Shown one piece after another: positions 52,719-61,843 of a stretch of DNA of 64,000 nt. Origin of the DNA: Brevibacillus porteri (GTDB lineage: Bacteria > Bacillota > Bacilli > Brevibacillales > Brevibacillaceae); the NCBI RefSeq assembly GCF_003013475.1, contig NZ_PXZO01000004.1:1-64000 (forward strand), given 5' to 3'. Within the stretch, counting starts at the first letter, position 1. Every line of letters starts with the position of its first letter. The notes under the pieces are model-generated. The model ran no database searches. It had not been told where the DNA came from and worked only from the letters and a program-made list of their open reading frames with translations. The position numbers and the translations under genes were made by a program.

Positions 52719-53888
52719 ATGAAGACGAGGGGCGTACCTGACTTTTTGCTCCTGTTTTTGACCGCCCTACTTGTTGGGTTTGGCATAACCATGGTGCTCA
52801 GCTCCAGCTCCATTTTCGCGTTGACGAGCTTTACAAGCGGCGGCTGTAAATATTGTGGCGGGGATGAGCTCTATTTCGTAAAACGACAATCCATTTTCTT
52901 ACTGGTGGGTGTCTTTGGAATGCTGGTCGCCATGAACATTCCCTTCTCCTTTTATAAAAGGAATTTCTTATTAATTGCGCTGGTCAGCTTCTTTTCCTTG
53001 CTCCTGGTGCTCATACCGGGGATCGGCCATGAAAATAACGGAGCTCAATCTTGGTTTAAGTTCGGTTCAGTTACCATTCAGCCTGCAGAGTTTGCCAAGC
53101 TTGGCCTCATCCTGTACTTGGCAGCAATCATCTCCAAAAAAGGGAACGGGATACTGAAGCTCAAATCTGGTTTAATGCCACCACTGATGGTAACGGGAAT
53201 GTTTTTTATGCTGATCGTCGTCCAACCCGACCTCGGTTCTGCCGCCATCTTGCTCGGTTGCGCTTTGATCGTCATGATCTGTGGCGGTGCCAAAATCCGT
53301 CACCTCTTCGGACTTGGTGCCCCTGTTGTGACTGTTGCCTTATTGGCATACATCACAGCGAAGCCACATGCCTTGAACCGGATCTACTCCTTTCTCAACC
53401 CGTGGAGTGATACAGATGGCACTGGCTACCACATTATTCAATCCTGGATTGCCATTGCACATGGCGGTCTGACTGGGACAGGCTTTGGAAAAAGCATTCA
53501 AAAGTATTTGTATTTGCCAGAGATGCATACTGATTTTATTTTCGCGATCCTGACAGAAGAGCTTGGTTTTATCGGTGCCTCTGTGTTCCTCTTGATCTAC
53601 TTGCTTTTCCTGCTGCGCGGCATCCATATTTGTCTGCGCGTAAAAGACACCTTTGCCAGTCTGGCAGGAATCGGTGTTGTCAGTATGTTCGCCATTCAGG
53701 CGATCCTAAACATTGGCGGAGTAACGGGTTTGATTCCATTGACAGGTGTACCATTGCCGTTTATCAGTTATGGTGGTTCCTCCTTACTCGTATGTCTGCT
53801 CGCCACTGGCTTTTTGCTCAGTATATCGCGGGAAGTCAGTCGCCAGAAGGTAGAAGAGCAATTACAAAAACAGCCATATGCCATGTAA
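52719..53888 (+). CDS. FtsW/RodA/SpoVE-family protein with an external CxxC insert
   Basis: SEDS proteins polymerise lipid II glycan strands with a partner class B PBP. About ten membrane segments are present, with the family motifs ALVSFFSLLLVLIPGIG, QPAEFAKLGLILYLA, QPDLGSAAILLGCALIV, SWIAIAHGGLTGTGFG, HTDFIFAILTEELGFIG (catalytic Asp) and GLIPLTGVPLPFISYGGSS. The first extracytoplasmic loop carries SGGCKYCGGDELYF (Cys43, Cys46), which is unusual and could be redox-active or metal-binding. ATG 52719 follows GAGGGGGG; the frame runs back to 52656. Which process it serves (division, elongation, spore cortex) cannot be read here. Confidence 0.88.
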   Translation: MKTRGVPDFLLLFLTALLVGFGITMVLSSSSIFALTSFTSGGCKYCGGDELYFVKRQSIFLLVGVFGMLVAMNIPFSFYKRNFLLIALVSFFSLLLVLIPGIGHENNGAQSWFKFGSVTIQPAEFAKLGLILYLAAIISKKGNGILKLKSGLMPPLMVTGMFFMLIVVQPDLGSAAILLGCALIVMICGGAKIRHLFGLGAPVVTVALLAYITAKPHALNRIYSFLNPWSDTDGTGYHIIQSWIAIAHGGLTGTGFGKSIQKYLYLPEMHTDFIFAILTEELGFIGASVFLLIYLLFLLRGIHICLRVKDTFASLAGIGVVSMFAIQAILNIGGVTGLIPLTGVPLPFISYGGSSLLVCLLATGFLLSISREVSRQKVEEQLQKQPYAM

Positions 53889-53899
53889 GAAACAAATAT

Positions 53900-53934
53900 A
53901 AGGGATACCGGATGCTTCCAGTATCCCTTTTTTC
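53900..53934. terminator. terminator between the FtsW-like and Asp23-like genes
   Basis: AAGGGATAC and GTATCCCTT pair around CGGATGCTTCCA and are followed by TTTTTC; converging genes share it. Confidence 0.88.
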
Positions 53935-54276
53935 TTACTCATTTCGAAGGAGTTCGATTGTTTCCACCCGTACATTCACGGCTTCCACATAAAGACCTGT
54001 TAATGTTTCCACCGCTTCTTTTACTTTTTCCTGTAGGACGTGACAGACGTGATGGATCTGCGCCCCATAACGGACGGAGACACGCATGTCAATGGTGACT
54101 CTGTCTTCTATTACGGAAACGGTAATGCCTTTCGCGCCGCCATTCAGCTTTTTCGCCAAATCTTGATAGATTCCGCCTGAACGAACTGTGACTTCCATCA
54201 CTTCTTCTACAGCAACTCCAGCAATGATCGCGATCACCTGATCTGCTACTCTGATTTCGCCAAGCCCATCAGCCAT
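53935..54276 (-). CDS. Asp23/Gls24 family protein
   Basis: The 113-residue protein shows the family pattern GEIRVADQVIAIIAGVAVEEVMEV, a Gly-rich centre LNGGAKGITVSVIEDRVTIDMRVSVRYG and the helical ending VKEAVETLTGLYVEAVNVRVETIEL. Asp23-like proteins associate with the membrane and cell envelope stress in Gram-positive bacteria. GAGGAGG lies nine to ten bases before the ATG. Single gene between two convergent/tandem neighbours. Confidence 0.85.
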   Translation of the reverse strand: MADGLGEIRVADQVIAIIAGVAVEEVMEVTVRSGGIYQDLAKKLNGGAKGITVSVIEDRVTIDMRVSVRYGAQIHHVCHVLQEKVKEAVETLTGLYVEAVNVRVETIELLRNE

Positions 54277-54351
54277 CAGGTCGCCCTCCTCTTCGCCCGT
54301 TTCGCACTTCCCCCACTGGTTTCATTTGCCTTTTCTTTCATTATAAACAAA

Positions 54352-55980
54352 TCATGCTTGGGCTTGGAAGGAAATTTGTTTTTTTCTCTCCGTTAGTGTC
54401 GGAGACGTGCAATGAATGTCAACGAGTGTCAACTGATCTGCAGCAAGCACCTCCCGCAATACCGACTCCAGGGTATGTACCTCTTTGACAACCTTGCCAC
54501 TGATTCCGCAAGCATTCGCCAATTGTTGAAAATCTGGATTACGCAATTTCACTCCAAAAGGGATCAAGCCCGCCTGACTCATTTTGACCTCTTCCAATCC
54601 TAATGTCCCATTGTTCACTACGAGAATCACAATCGGAAGTTGGAGCTCGGCCGCTGTCATAAGTTCTGCCAGATTCATTTGCAATCCCCCATCCCCAGCG
54701 ACGCAGACGACCTGCTTCTCAGGATAGGTGAGCTTTGCAGCCACAGCCGCAGGCAACCCAAATCCCATCGTTCGCCACTTCCCGGAAAAGAGTGGGGTCT
54801 GTTTTTTCCCACGGAACGCTCGATTAAACCAGATCGTGTGCTCACCCGTATCTAGGACGATAATCGCATCTTCATTGACCACGCCCCCAAGCGTATGCAT
54901 CAAGGTTTGTGGTTTTACTTGTTCACTCGCTTGTTGAATGACTGCTTGCTCTGTCTCCCTGCCAAACTCTCCATGCCACCTCTTGATCTGTTCCTGCCAC
55001 GCATCGTCCTGTCTACGCGATTGCAAGCGTCTCATCCAGATCGGCAGAACATCGTCCAATTCAGCCGTGACGGACTGGAGGTAGGGATGTGCATGTATCG
55101 ATCCAGGCTGATGATCTACTTGAATGACGGACAGTTTTTTTGGCAAAAAAGCGCGAGGGAACCAGCTCGCTCCCAAAATCAGCAACAAATCAGCTTCCAC
55201 TAAGGCATGTAAAGCTGTTTCGCTGCCCCCCTCTCCCCATCCGCCGATCACCAGTGGATGAGATTCATCTACCGCCCCTTTTGCTCCTAGCGACAGGAAC
55301 ACGCCTGCCCCTAGCTGTTCCGCTAGCTTGACACACGAATCCGCCAACTTGCGGGCACCGATACCAAGTAGTATGAGAGGCTTTTGCGCTTTCGCAACCT
55401 GCTCACAAGCGAGCTCGATCTCCATTCGATCAGGATAAATGGCATGTGGAATGCGTGGAAGTGCTGGAAGGACAGCATCTGAAGTCGATTGCGTAAAGAC
55501 GTCCTTGCAAATGGAGAGATGTGTCACTCCTTTTTGCTGCATAGCTGTGACAAATGCTTTGTGCAAAACACTTTGGATGGCATCTGGATGCGTAATCGTC
55601 GTCGAATAAAAACTGATGGGCCGTATCATGTCTTCTTGTGAGATAAACTGCTTGTACGCGCCACCCAGCTTGTATGTCTCCACTTGACCTGTAATTGCAA
55701 GGACAGGTGCGCGATCTGTATGCGCATCTGCAAGTCCATTCAGCAAATTCACAAAACCCGGCCCCATCGTCGCGGTACAAACAGCCGGAATTCCCGTCAG
55801 TTTTGCTTCCGCACTTGCCATCATAGCCGCAGCAGATTCATGCTTGCAGGCAATGTATTGAATGTCGGATTGCTTCGCGATCTGATCCAGCCAGGCAAAG
55901 ATACCGTCACCTGCCACCCCGTATATTCGTTTTACTCCCCATCTGATCAGTTGTTCCGTCAAAAATTGCGCGACCTGCAT
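54352..55980 (-). CDS. thiamine diphosphate enzyme, pyruvate oxidase/acetolactate synthase type
   Basis: All three ThDP-enzyme domains are present. The Pyr domain (1-170) has the catalytic Glu in ACKHESAAAMMA and GVAGDGIFAWLDQIA. The central domain (185-320) and the PP domain (350-520) follow, the latter with the Mg-ThDP motif AGDGGLQMNLAELMTAAELQLPIVILVVNN. The closest architecture is YdaP/PoxB, FAD-dependent pyruvate oxidase, which makes acetate or acetyl phosphate and feeds electrons to quinone or oxygen. The FAD site is not certain from sequence, so an acetolactate synthase-like activity is an alternative. Single gene. Confidence 0.82.
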   Translation of the reverse strand: MQVAQFLTEQLIRWGVKRIYGVAGDGIFAWLDQIAKQSDIQYIACKHESAAAMMASAEAKLTGIPAVCTATMGPGFVNLLNGLADAHTDRAPVLAITGQVETYKLGGAYKQFISQEDMIRPISFYSTTITHPDAIQSVLHKAFVTAMQQKGVTHLSICKDVFTQSTSDAVLPALPRIPHAIYPDRMEIELACEQVAKAQKPLILLGIGARKLADSCVKLAEQLGAGVFLSLGAKGAVDESHPLVIGGWGEGGSETALHALVEADLLLILGASWFPRAFLPKKLSVIQVDHQPGSIHAHPYLQSVTAELDDVLPIWMRRLQSRRQDDAWQEQIKRWHGEFGRETEQAVIQQASEQVKPQTLMHTLGGVVNEDAIIVLDTGEHTIWFNRAFRGKKQTPLFSGKWRTMGFGLPAAVAAKLTYPEKQVVCVAGDGGLQMNLAELMTAAELQLPIVILVVNNGTLGLEEVKMSQAGLIPFGVKLRNPDFQQLANACGISGKVVKEVHTLESVLREVLAADQLTLVDIHCTSPTLTERKKQISFQAQA

Positions 55981-56130
55981 CAAAATCTTCCCCTTCCAGA
56001 ACTAAAGTGGAAATACATTACTCGTAGTCTACGCATTCTCCAATATTTTACTAAGGCCAAAATGACGGAAGTTGGAGAACCTAACAATAATCAACTGATA
56101 TTCAAATCCATACCCGAAGGAGGGTAAGAA

Positions 56131-56898
56131 ATGAAACAGCCTGTCAAATGGCTGCTAGCTGTAGTAGTATTCGCACTTCTGGTTACGACTGCGGTTATGG
56201 TATCTCCGTTGCACTCAGATGCATTCAGTAAGCAGATCGTCAAAGTAGGGGCAGAAGGCTCAGACGTGCGTGAAATGCAGTATCGCTTGAAGCACCTTGG
56301 ATTTTATACAGGAAAAGTAGACGGCGTATTCGGGTGGCGTTCATATTGGGCGTTGCGTAACTTTCAGTATGAGTTTGGTATGACCGTAGATGGTGTCCTC
56401 GGCGCGCAAACGAAAGTAAAACTGTACAACGCAACGAAAAATTATAAGCCTACTGCTTCTGATCTCGGGGTTCCACAAACCGCAACACCTGCACCGTCGA
56501 AGCCTATTACGCCTTCTAAACCTACGTATCACGCAGCTGGAGTATCAGAGAACGACCTGCGCTTGATGGCGAATGCCGTGTACGGAGAATCGCGTGGAGA
56601 GCCTTACATTGGCCAAGTAGCAGTTGCTGCTGTTATTCTGAACCGGACGAAGAACGCATCCTTTCCCAATACACCAGCGGGCGTTATCTTCGAACCTCGT
56701 GCCTTTACAGCTGTTGCAGATGGTCAGATTTGGCTGGCACCGAACGAGCAGGCAAAAAAAGCAGTGAATGATGCGCTTAAAGGATGGGACCCAACAGGCG
56801 GAGCCATTTATTATTTCAACCCGGATACAGCTACATCCGGTTGGATTTGGAGCCGCCCTCAAATCAAAAAGATCGGCAGACACATTTTTTGCCGCTAG
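56131..56898 (+). CDS. sleB: spore cortex-lytic enzyme SleB
   Basis: SleB is a lytic transglycosylase that degrades muramic-lactam-containing cortex during germination. A signal peptide (1-31) is followed by a peptidoglycan-binding domain (40-100, GAEGSDVREMQYRLKHLGFY). A Pro/Thr linker then leads to the catalytic Hydrolase_2 domain (140-255) with ANAVYGESRGEP (catalytic Glu153), AAVILNRTKN, FEPRAFTAV and WIWSRPQIKKIGRHIFCR. The mature enzyme is stored in the dormant spore. It is usually followed by ypeB; here a terminator follows instead. A weak sigma-G-like pair (GAAATA, 18 bases, CATTCTC at 56034-56040) lies upstream. Confidence 0.95.
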   Translation: MKQPVKWLLAVVVFALLVTTAVMVSPLHSDAFSKQIVKVGAEGSDVREMQYRLKHLGFYTGKVDGVFGWRSYWALRNFQYEFGMTVDGVLGAQTKVKLYNATKNYKPTASDLGVPQTATPAPSKPITPSKPTYHAAGVSENDLRLMANAVYGESRGEPYIGQVAVAAVILNRTKNASFPNTPAGVIFEPRAFTAVADGQIWLAPNEQAKKAVNDALKGWDPTGGAIYYFNPDTATSGWIWSRPQIKKIGRHIFCR

Positions 56899-56906
56899 CA
56901 TTCCAT

Positions 56907-56948
56907 AAAAAAACAGGCACAACAGTAAGCTGCGTGCCTGTTTTCCTT
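56907..56948. terminator. terminator between sleB and the zinc-ribbon gene
   Basis: AAACAGGCAC and GTGCCTGTTT pair; T tract on the plus strand and A tract on the other side make it usable in both directions. Confidence 0.88.
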
Positions 56949-56957
56949 TTTCGAGTT

Positions 56958-57218
56958 TCATTTCGAACGTTGTGATTGCATGTGCTGTGCCATTTTGACG
57001 AAACGCTCTTCCGGTTCTGTGGTCCCGCAAACTCCACATTGTATCATGTAGTTCTCACCTTTGTACGGCTGGTGAAACATATCGAGCTGTTCTTGATGGA
57101 GTTCCGCTACGACTTCACCTGACTGTGGGTCCAGTCTAATATAGCGAGGGGTCTGCTCGATGACAGTGAACCTCATCCGATTCGATTTACATGTCGGGCA
57201 CAACAAAGGCTGGGTCAT
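56958..57218 (-). CDS. small zinc-ribbon-like protein
   Basis: The 86-residue protein carries CPTC (residues 7-10) and CGVC (about 63-66), two CxxC knuckles that would make one zinc ribbon around a beta-rich middle (RYIRLDPQSGEVVAEL). No DNA-binding or enzymatic family is recognised. ATG 57218 gives MTQPLLCPTC and follows AAGTGAGGTG; the frame extends ten codons upstream. It reads divergently from the CAX gene. Confidence 0.65.
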   Translation of the reverse strand: MTQPLLCPTCKSNRMRFTVIEQTPRYIRLDPQSGEVVAELHQEQLDMFHQPYKGENYMIQCGVCGTTEPEERFVKMAQHMQSQRSK

Positions 57219-57323
57219 AAAAAAAAACACCTCACTTTTCTTGTTCATGGTTAGTTTTGTCCAGAACAGGAACTCTATACCTATGAGGTTTTAGGGATGA
57301 GTAAAAACTGCTGAGGTGATGAT

Positions 57324-58367
57324 ATGAACTTGAGACTCTTTTTCTCATTAGTAGGCGGGAGCATGCTGTTAGCTCTTTACGCCCACTATTTTTCCGGAAA
57401 TGAAATGCTCCAATTCGTCACGGCTTCACTTGCCATCATTTTTTTGGCGGCTTGGCTCGGAAAATCGACAGAGAGCGTCGCCCATTATGCTGGGGACCGA
57501 ATCGGCGGCTTTCTTAACGCTACCTTCGGAAATGCCGCAGAACTCATTATTGCTTTTTTCCTGGTGAAAGAAGGCTTGTTCGATATGGTCAAGGCCTCTA
57601 TTACGGGTGCGATCATCGGAAATATGCTGTTGGTTCTTGGCTTGAGCACCTTACTGGGCGGTCTCAAGTACAAGGAACAAACCTTCAATAGCAGACTGGC
57701 AAGTCACAATGCTTCCCTGATGACACTCGCAATCGTCGCTTTGTTTATACCGGCAGTTTTCATGTTCGATCTGCCTATGATCAGGGTGGAGATCATCAGC
57801 ATCGTTATCGCCAGCCTGCTCATTATTGCCTACATTTTGTGGCTTATCTTCTCGATGATTACCCACAGCGATTTTTTATCGGATATCGAGCCGCAAGAAA
57901 GTGATGCGGTATGGTCAAAGGGTGTCTCTCTCTTAATGCTTGCTGTATCCACTTTTTTCGTGGCCGTTGTCTCGGAATGGCTGGTAGAGGGTGTACAGCA
58001 TGTCTCTGAATCGTTAGGGTGGTCGGAGTTATTCGTCGGTGCTTTTGTCATTGCGATCATCGGGAATGCCGCAGAGCACAGCGCTGCCTTGCTTTTGGCA
58101 CTAAAAGGACGCATCGGTGCAGCAGTCGAGATCGCGATCGGCTCCAGCCTACAGATTGCCTTGTTCGTAGCCCCTACTCTCGTCATCATCAGTCTTTTGC
58201 TAGGCAATCCAATGGACATTGTGTTCACTACCTTTGAATTGGCTGCGATCGGAGTTGCTACCTTTATTACGATTTCCATCACACGGGATGGCGCTACGAA
58301 CTGGTTTGAAGGCGTACTTCTGTTGACGGTGTATATTATTTTGGGTACGGTCTTTTTCTTCGCGTAG
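57324..58367 (+). CDS. chaA: calcium/proton exchanger (CAX/ChaA family)
   Basis: The 347-residue antiporter has eleven membrane segments with two inverted alpha-repeats. [24 protein letters not shown] (about 60-85) and [30 protein letters not shown] (about 248-277) each have the conserved Glu of the CaCA cation site. An acidic cytosolic loop (DIEPQESD) separates the halves. It should export Ca(II) in exchange for protons. GAGGTGAT precedes the ATG by three to four bases. Single gene ending at a shared terminator. Confidence 0.93.
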   Translation: MNLRLFFSLVGGSMLLALYAHYFSGNEMLQFVTASLAIIFLAAWLGKSTESVAHYAGDRIGGFLNATFGNAAELIIAFFLVKEGLFDMVKASITGAIIGNMLLVLGLSTLLGGLKYKEQTFNSRLASHNASLMTLAIVALFIPAVFMFDLPMIRVEIISIVIASLLIIAYILWLIFSMITHSDFLSDIEPQESDAVWSKGVSLLMLAVSTFFVAVVSEWLVEGVQHVSESLGWSELFVGAFVIAIIGNAAEHSAALLLALKGRIGAAVEIAIGSSLQIALFVAPTLVIISLLLGNPMDIVFTTFELAAIGVATFITISITRDGATNWFEGVLLLTVYIILGTVFFFA

Positions 58368-58381
58368 GGTGCAGGAACAAA

Positions 58382-58426
58382 ACAAAGGCTCCGCCATCCT
58401 CTGTGGCGAAGCCTTTCGTTGTTTTA
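58382..58426. terminator. terminator between the CAX and NSS genes
   Basis: AAAGGCT and AGCCTTT flank CCGCCA/TGTGGCG and a short loop. The stem serves both converging genes. Confidence 0.85.
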
Positions 58427-59758
58427 CCAGATACCCAGCATTTGCAGGAAAACTGCCAGAATCGCGATAGGTGCTACATATTTAATCAGGAGAAGCCAAA
58501 TGATAAACAGGCGTTTGCCCAGAGAAGTATGCACCCCCAGCTCGTTTATCAAGGTCTCGCGCTTCATTTTCAAAGGAACGAAGATCGAAATGAGCAGCGC
58601 TCCAAGCGGCATCAAGATATTGCTGACCAAAAAGTCCATCGCATCAAAGATAGACTTGCCGAACAGCGTAACCTCGCTCCATACGCCGAATGACAAAGCC
58701 GATGGTACACCGACGATAAAAATCAACAGACCAATCACCCAAGCGAGACGTTTGCGTTTCTTTTCATCTCCTTTTGCAAGAGAAGCAACGATAATTTCTA
58801 GCATGGAAAAAGCCGAAGTCAATGTAGCGAAAAGGAAAAGCGCCAAAAAGATTAACAGAAAAATGCTACCGAAGGCAATTTGTTCAAACACGGAAGGCAG
58901 TACGATAAACAGTAAGCCCGGCCCCGCTGTTGGTTCTACTCCAAGGGAGAAGACTGCTGGGAAAATCGCCAAACCGGCAAACAGCGATACGAGCAGATTC
59001 AAACTGACAATCGATCCAGCAGAACGAACCAGACTTTCGTTTTTGGCAAGATACGAGCTGTACGTAACCATGACGGACACCCCGACGCTCAGCGCGAAAA
59101 AGGATTGCCCCAATGCGTATAAGATCGATTCAGCACTCAGCTTGGAAAAATCAGGACGTAGAAAGAAGGAAACGCCATCCATCGCCCCATCCAACGTCAA
59201 GGAACGAACCATCAATACCATGAATAAAAGGAACAAACCAGGCATCATGTACTTGTTAGCGGACTCAATTCCACTCTGTACGCCTCTCGCGACTACCCAC
59301 GCCGTAATGAGCATGAAAACCAACTGGGCAACTACTGCACTAACAGGATCACCGATAATGTCACCAAACACTTTGTCATAAGCTGGCCCTTGCAATTGAC
59401 CAGTAAACCCACGAAGAAGATAACTAAGAATCCAGCCTCCTACCACACTGTAAAAGGACAAGAGCAAGAAGCAAGTGATCACCCCAAGGCGACCGATCCA
59501 ATGCCAGAGTGACCCCGGTGCAATGGTTTTATACGCACTAATCGCCTCTTTTTGAGTACTGCGTCCGATTGTGAATTCTCCTAGCAACAACGGAAGACCA
59601 ATTACTAGCGTAAAGATGATGAATAGCAGAAAGAATGCTCCACCACCGCTCGTTCCAACCATATAAGGAAATTTCCAAATGGCCCCCAGTCCAATCGCTG
59701 AGCCTGCCGCTGCCAAGATGAAGCCGAGCCTGCTCGTCCATTGTTCGGCTTGTTTCAT
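58424..59758 (-). CDS. neurotransmitter:sodium symporter (NSS) family amino acid transporter
   Basis: The 444-residue symporter has twelve predicted helices in the LeuT fold. TM1 is unwound at [36 protein letters not shown], which holds the Na(I) and substrate sites, and [18 protein letters not shown] is TM3. The Tyr/Phe content of TM3 and TM8 does not by itself decide the substrate. Because two T-boxes with a Phe-type specifier precede it, phenylalanine or another aromatic amino acid is the likely cargo. ATG 59758 lies nine bases after GGAGG; a GTG at 59767 touches the SD. Confidence 0.9.
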   Translation of the reverse strand: MKQAEQWTSRLGFILAAAGSAIGLGAIWKFPYMVGTSGGGAFFLLFIIFTLVIGLPLLLGEFTIGRSTQKEAISAYKTIAPGSLWHWIGRLGVITCFLLLSFYSVVGGWILSYLLRGFTGQLQGPAYDKVFGDIIGDPVSAVVAQLVFMLITAWVVARGVQSGIESANKYMMPGLFLLFMVLMVRSLTLDGAMDGVSFFLRPDFSKLSAESILYALGQSFFALSVGVSVMVTYSSYLAKNESLVRSAGSIVSLNLLVSLFAGLAIFPAVFSLGVEPTAGPGLLFIVLPSVFEQIAFGSIFLLIFLALFLFATLTSAFSMLEIIVASLAKGDEKKRKRLAWVIGLLIFIVGVPSALSFGVWSEVTLFGKSIFDAMDFLVSNILMPLGALLISIFVPLKMKRETLINELGVHTSLGKRLFIIWLLLIKYVAPIAILAVFLQMLGIW

Positions 59759-59804
59759 AGTTTTCACCCTCCAAAGATCTTCTTTTTATGCTCAAAAATG
59801 GATA

Positions 59805-60070
59805 CAAAAAAACCCGCCCCAAAAAGGGACGAGTTACTTATTTCTCGCGGTACCACCCTACTTAGACATCCCCTATTGGCGATGCCTCGCTTCGTCATTG
59901 ATAACGGGTATGACCCGGACACTCCTACTGGCGGCGCCTGCGTTCAGAGGTCAGCTCAAGAGTGAATTCAACGGGGCTTACATCAGGCTGCTCTCAGTCT
60001 ATGGCAGCCTTCCCTGTCATGCAGCAGGTCCGTTTACTAGTCTCTTTCCTTGCTTGTTTCTATGATTCGG
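59805..60070 (-). ncRNA. T-box riboswitch 1 (proximal), Phe-type specifier
   Basis: On the minus strand the hallmark T-box AGGGTGGTACCGCG is at 59845-59858. GACTAGTAAACGG opens stem I near 60045. The specifier region reads CGTTGAATTCACTCTTGAGC (about 59955-59975), which presents TTC (Phe) in the usual GAA-xyz-A setting. The terminator CTCGTCCC/GGGGCGGG with seven T is at 59812-59836. Uncharged tRNA-Phe would promote antitermination into the NSS gene 50 bases on. Confidence 0.88.
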
Positions 60071-60094
60071 TTGTTGGGCGTCTTGCGAGAATAA

Positions 60095-60345
60095 AAAAAA
60101 CCCGTCCAAAAAAGGGACGAGTTATTCGCGGTACCACCCTGATTAAGTGCACGAGATACAGATTCCCTAGGCACTTCTCTCCATCATTGATAACGGGAAT
60201 GACCCGATTCCTCCTACTAGGCAAATGCCATTAAGAGGGCTGCTCAGGAGGGAATTCTACGGGGCGCGCTTCAAAGCTGCTTTCAGTCTAAGGCAGCTTC
60301 TCCCTGACAAGCGGTGATTCCGCATACTAGTCTCCGTCATTGCAT
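60095..60345 (-). ncRNA. T-box riboswitch 2 (distal), Phe-type specifier
   Basis: A second complete T-box precedes the first. AGGGTGGTACCGCG is at 60127-60140, GACTAGTATGCGG opens stem I near 60330, and the specifier region CGTAGAATTCCCTCCTGAGC also shows TTC. Its own terminator CTCGTCC/GGACGGG with eight T is at 60096-60125. No gene lies between the two leaders, so the pair acts in series on one transcript. The stretch upstream (60346-60420) is A/T-rich with a TATAAT on the minus strand at 60363-60368 but no clear -35. Confidence 0.86.
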
Positions 60346-60424
60346 TTCAAAATTAATAAAAAATTATAGAGTTTAATTTAATATAAATATACGAAATAGG
60401 CAAGTGTTTTTTCTTTCAACAAAA

Positions 60425-60456
60425 TGAAAAGCGAGGATAATCGCCGCTCTCCTCGC
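60425..60456 (-). terminator. terminator of ylaN
   Basis: GCGAGGA and TCCTCGC pair around a 12-base loop; the minus strand continues TTTTCATTTTG. Confidence 0.85.
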
Positions 60457-60457
60457 C

Positions 60458-60739
60458 TTACTTTTGATTAAACAGTTCATGAAGATGGGCCAATTTACGT
60501 TCCAATGACCCCATAATTTCTCGACCAATGTCTTCGCTAATCAGTCCTAAGCGGACCGCGTACTCTACTTCACGAGAAAGCCCGAACATTTGGGTATCCA
60601 GCACTTCTTCATACAGTGGGCACTGCGGCATGGTCAGGTTTTCCATCTGTACGTCGATCAGCTTGTAAATTTTGTCGGCGTCTGCTTGAAGCAACGCTAG
60701 CGCTTTTTGTTCCAGATCGGGAACCTTAATTTCTGTCAA
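60458..60739 (-). CDS. ylaN: YlaN family (UPF0358) protein
   Basis: The 93-residue all-helical protein shows the family pattern [55 protein letters not shown]. Recent genetic work in B. subtilis and Staphylococcus aureus links YlaN to iron homeostasis through the Fur repressor; I rely on that for function. Translation starts at TTG 60739, about nine bases after GGAGG. Single gene. Confidence 0.92.
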   Translation of the reverse strand: MTEIKVPDLEQKALALLQADADKIYKLIDVQMENLTMPQCPLYEEVLDTQMFGLSREVEYAVRLGLISEDIGREIMGSLERKLAHLHELFNQK

Positions 60740-60832
60740 AACCTATCCCTCCGTTTGCCTCCATCCTTATCATACATAGTACGCGATTCTGGGCCATTTG
60801 AAAAGGGGAGAAGACAGATCAACTGCAAGAAG

Positions 60833-61765
60833 CTAAAAGATACCAAGCTTCCACTCTTTTGAAAGCAGCTCCAACAGCTTGACACCGGCTACCGAATTTC
60901 CTTTTTCATCCAAGGATGGACCGAACACGCCAATCCCCATTCGCTGTGGCACTGTTGCCATAATACCGCCGGCAACCCCACTTTTCGCGGGGATTCCTAC
61001 GTCAATCGCAAACTCACCAGAGGCATTGTACATCCCACAAGTCACCATGAAAGTCTTGCAGATTCGCGCTACTTCTTCTGGAATCACTCTCTCACCTGTA
61101 TTCACGAGAATTCCGTCTGCTGCAAGCACCATCCCTAGTGTCGCTACTTCCTTCGCTGTCACTTCTATCGAGCAATGGCGAAAATACAGATCAAGCGTCT
61201 CTTCTACATCCGTTTCCAGAATGCCGCTGTCCTTTAGAAACCAAGCGAGGGCACGATTGCGATCAGCCGTTTTCTTTTCAGAACAATAAACAGCTTGATT
61301 AATAGAAAGATGAGGATTCCCCGTCATTTTCCGCATCAAAGCCATCACAGCATCTAGCCGCTCGTCCACGTTGGCACCGCGAATCATGCCCGCAACCGCA
61401 ATGGCTCCTGCATTGATCATCGGGTTCAGTGGTTTATGGGATTCGGTCGTCTCCAGCTTAATAATCGAATTAAACGGGTCTCCAGTTGGTTCTTTCCCCA
61501 CATGCCGAAACACGTATTCCTTTCCGTTCTGGCATAAGGCGACGATCAGAGAGAAAATCTTGGAGATACTTTGCATCGAAAAAGGCACGTCTGCATCCCC
61601 AGTAGAAAGGATCGTCCCATCGGGCAAGCATACAGCCACTCCCAATTGATGTGAATTGACTTTTGCCAATTCAGGGATGTAGGACGCTACACTCCCCTTG
61701 TTTGTATACGCAAGTGACTGGTTGCGTACTTGCTCCAATTGTTTGGACGCTTGTTTCAAATCCAT
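60833..61765 (-). CDS. glsA: glutaminase
   Basis: GlsA hydrolyses glutamine to glutamate and ammonia using a beta-lactamase-like Ser-x-x-Lys site: Ser66-Ile-Ser-Lys69 in PFSMQSISKIFSL. Further motifs are NPMINAGAIA, RNRALAWFLKDSGIL, the second-half signature CGMYNASGEFAIDVGIPAKSGVAGGI and a GIGVFGPSLDEKGNSVAG ending. ATG 61765 has GAGGGG seven bases upstream; the frame extends to 61831. About 310 residues, standard size. Single gene between ylaN and the PatB-type gene. Confidence 0.95.
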   Translation of the reverse strand: MDLKQASKQLEQVRNQSLAYTNKGSVASYIPELAKVNSHQLGVAVCLPDGTILSTGDADVPFSMQSISKIFSLIVALCQNGKEYVFRHVGKEPTGDPFNSIIKLETTESHKPLNPMINAGAIAVAGMIRGANVDERLDAVMALMRKMTGNPHLSINQAVYCSEKKTADRNRALAWFLKDSGILETDVEETLDLYFRHCSIEVTAKEVATLGMVLAADGILVNTGERVIPEEVARICKTFMVTCGMYNASGEFAIDVGIPAKSGVAGGIMATVPQRMGIGVFGPSLDEKGNSVAGVKLLELLSKEWKLGIF

Positions 61766-61843
61766 CGAAAAACCCCTCAGTCTATTACGTCGATGTATAT
61801 AGATTCGATTGTAGATTTCTACATGAGACATGTCAAATTATCC

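Noticed and set aside
58419-59381. A 320-codon open frame opposite the NSS transporter gene
   Set aside because: Lys/Ser/Thr-rich shadow of a hydrophobic gene, no SD.
59805-60345. The tandem repeats read as an insertion sequence or CRISPR-like array
   Set aside because: The similarity is two T-box leaders with the AGGGTGGTACCGCG element; there is no transposase or spacer pattern.
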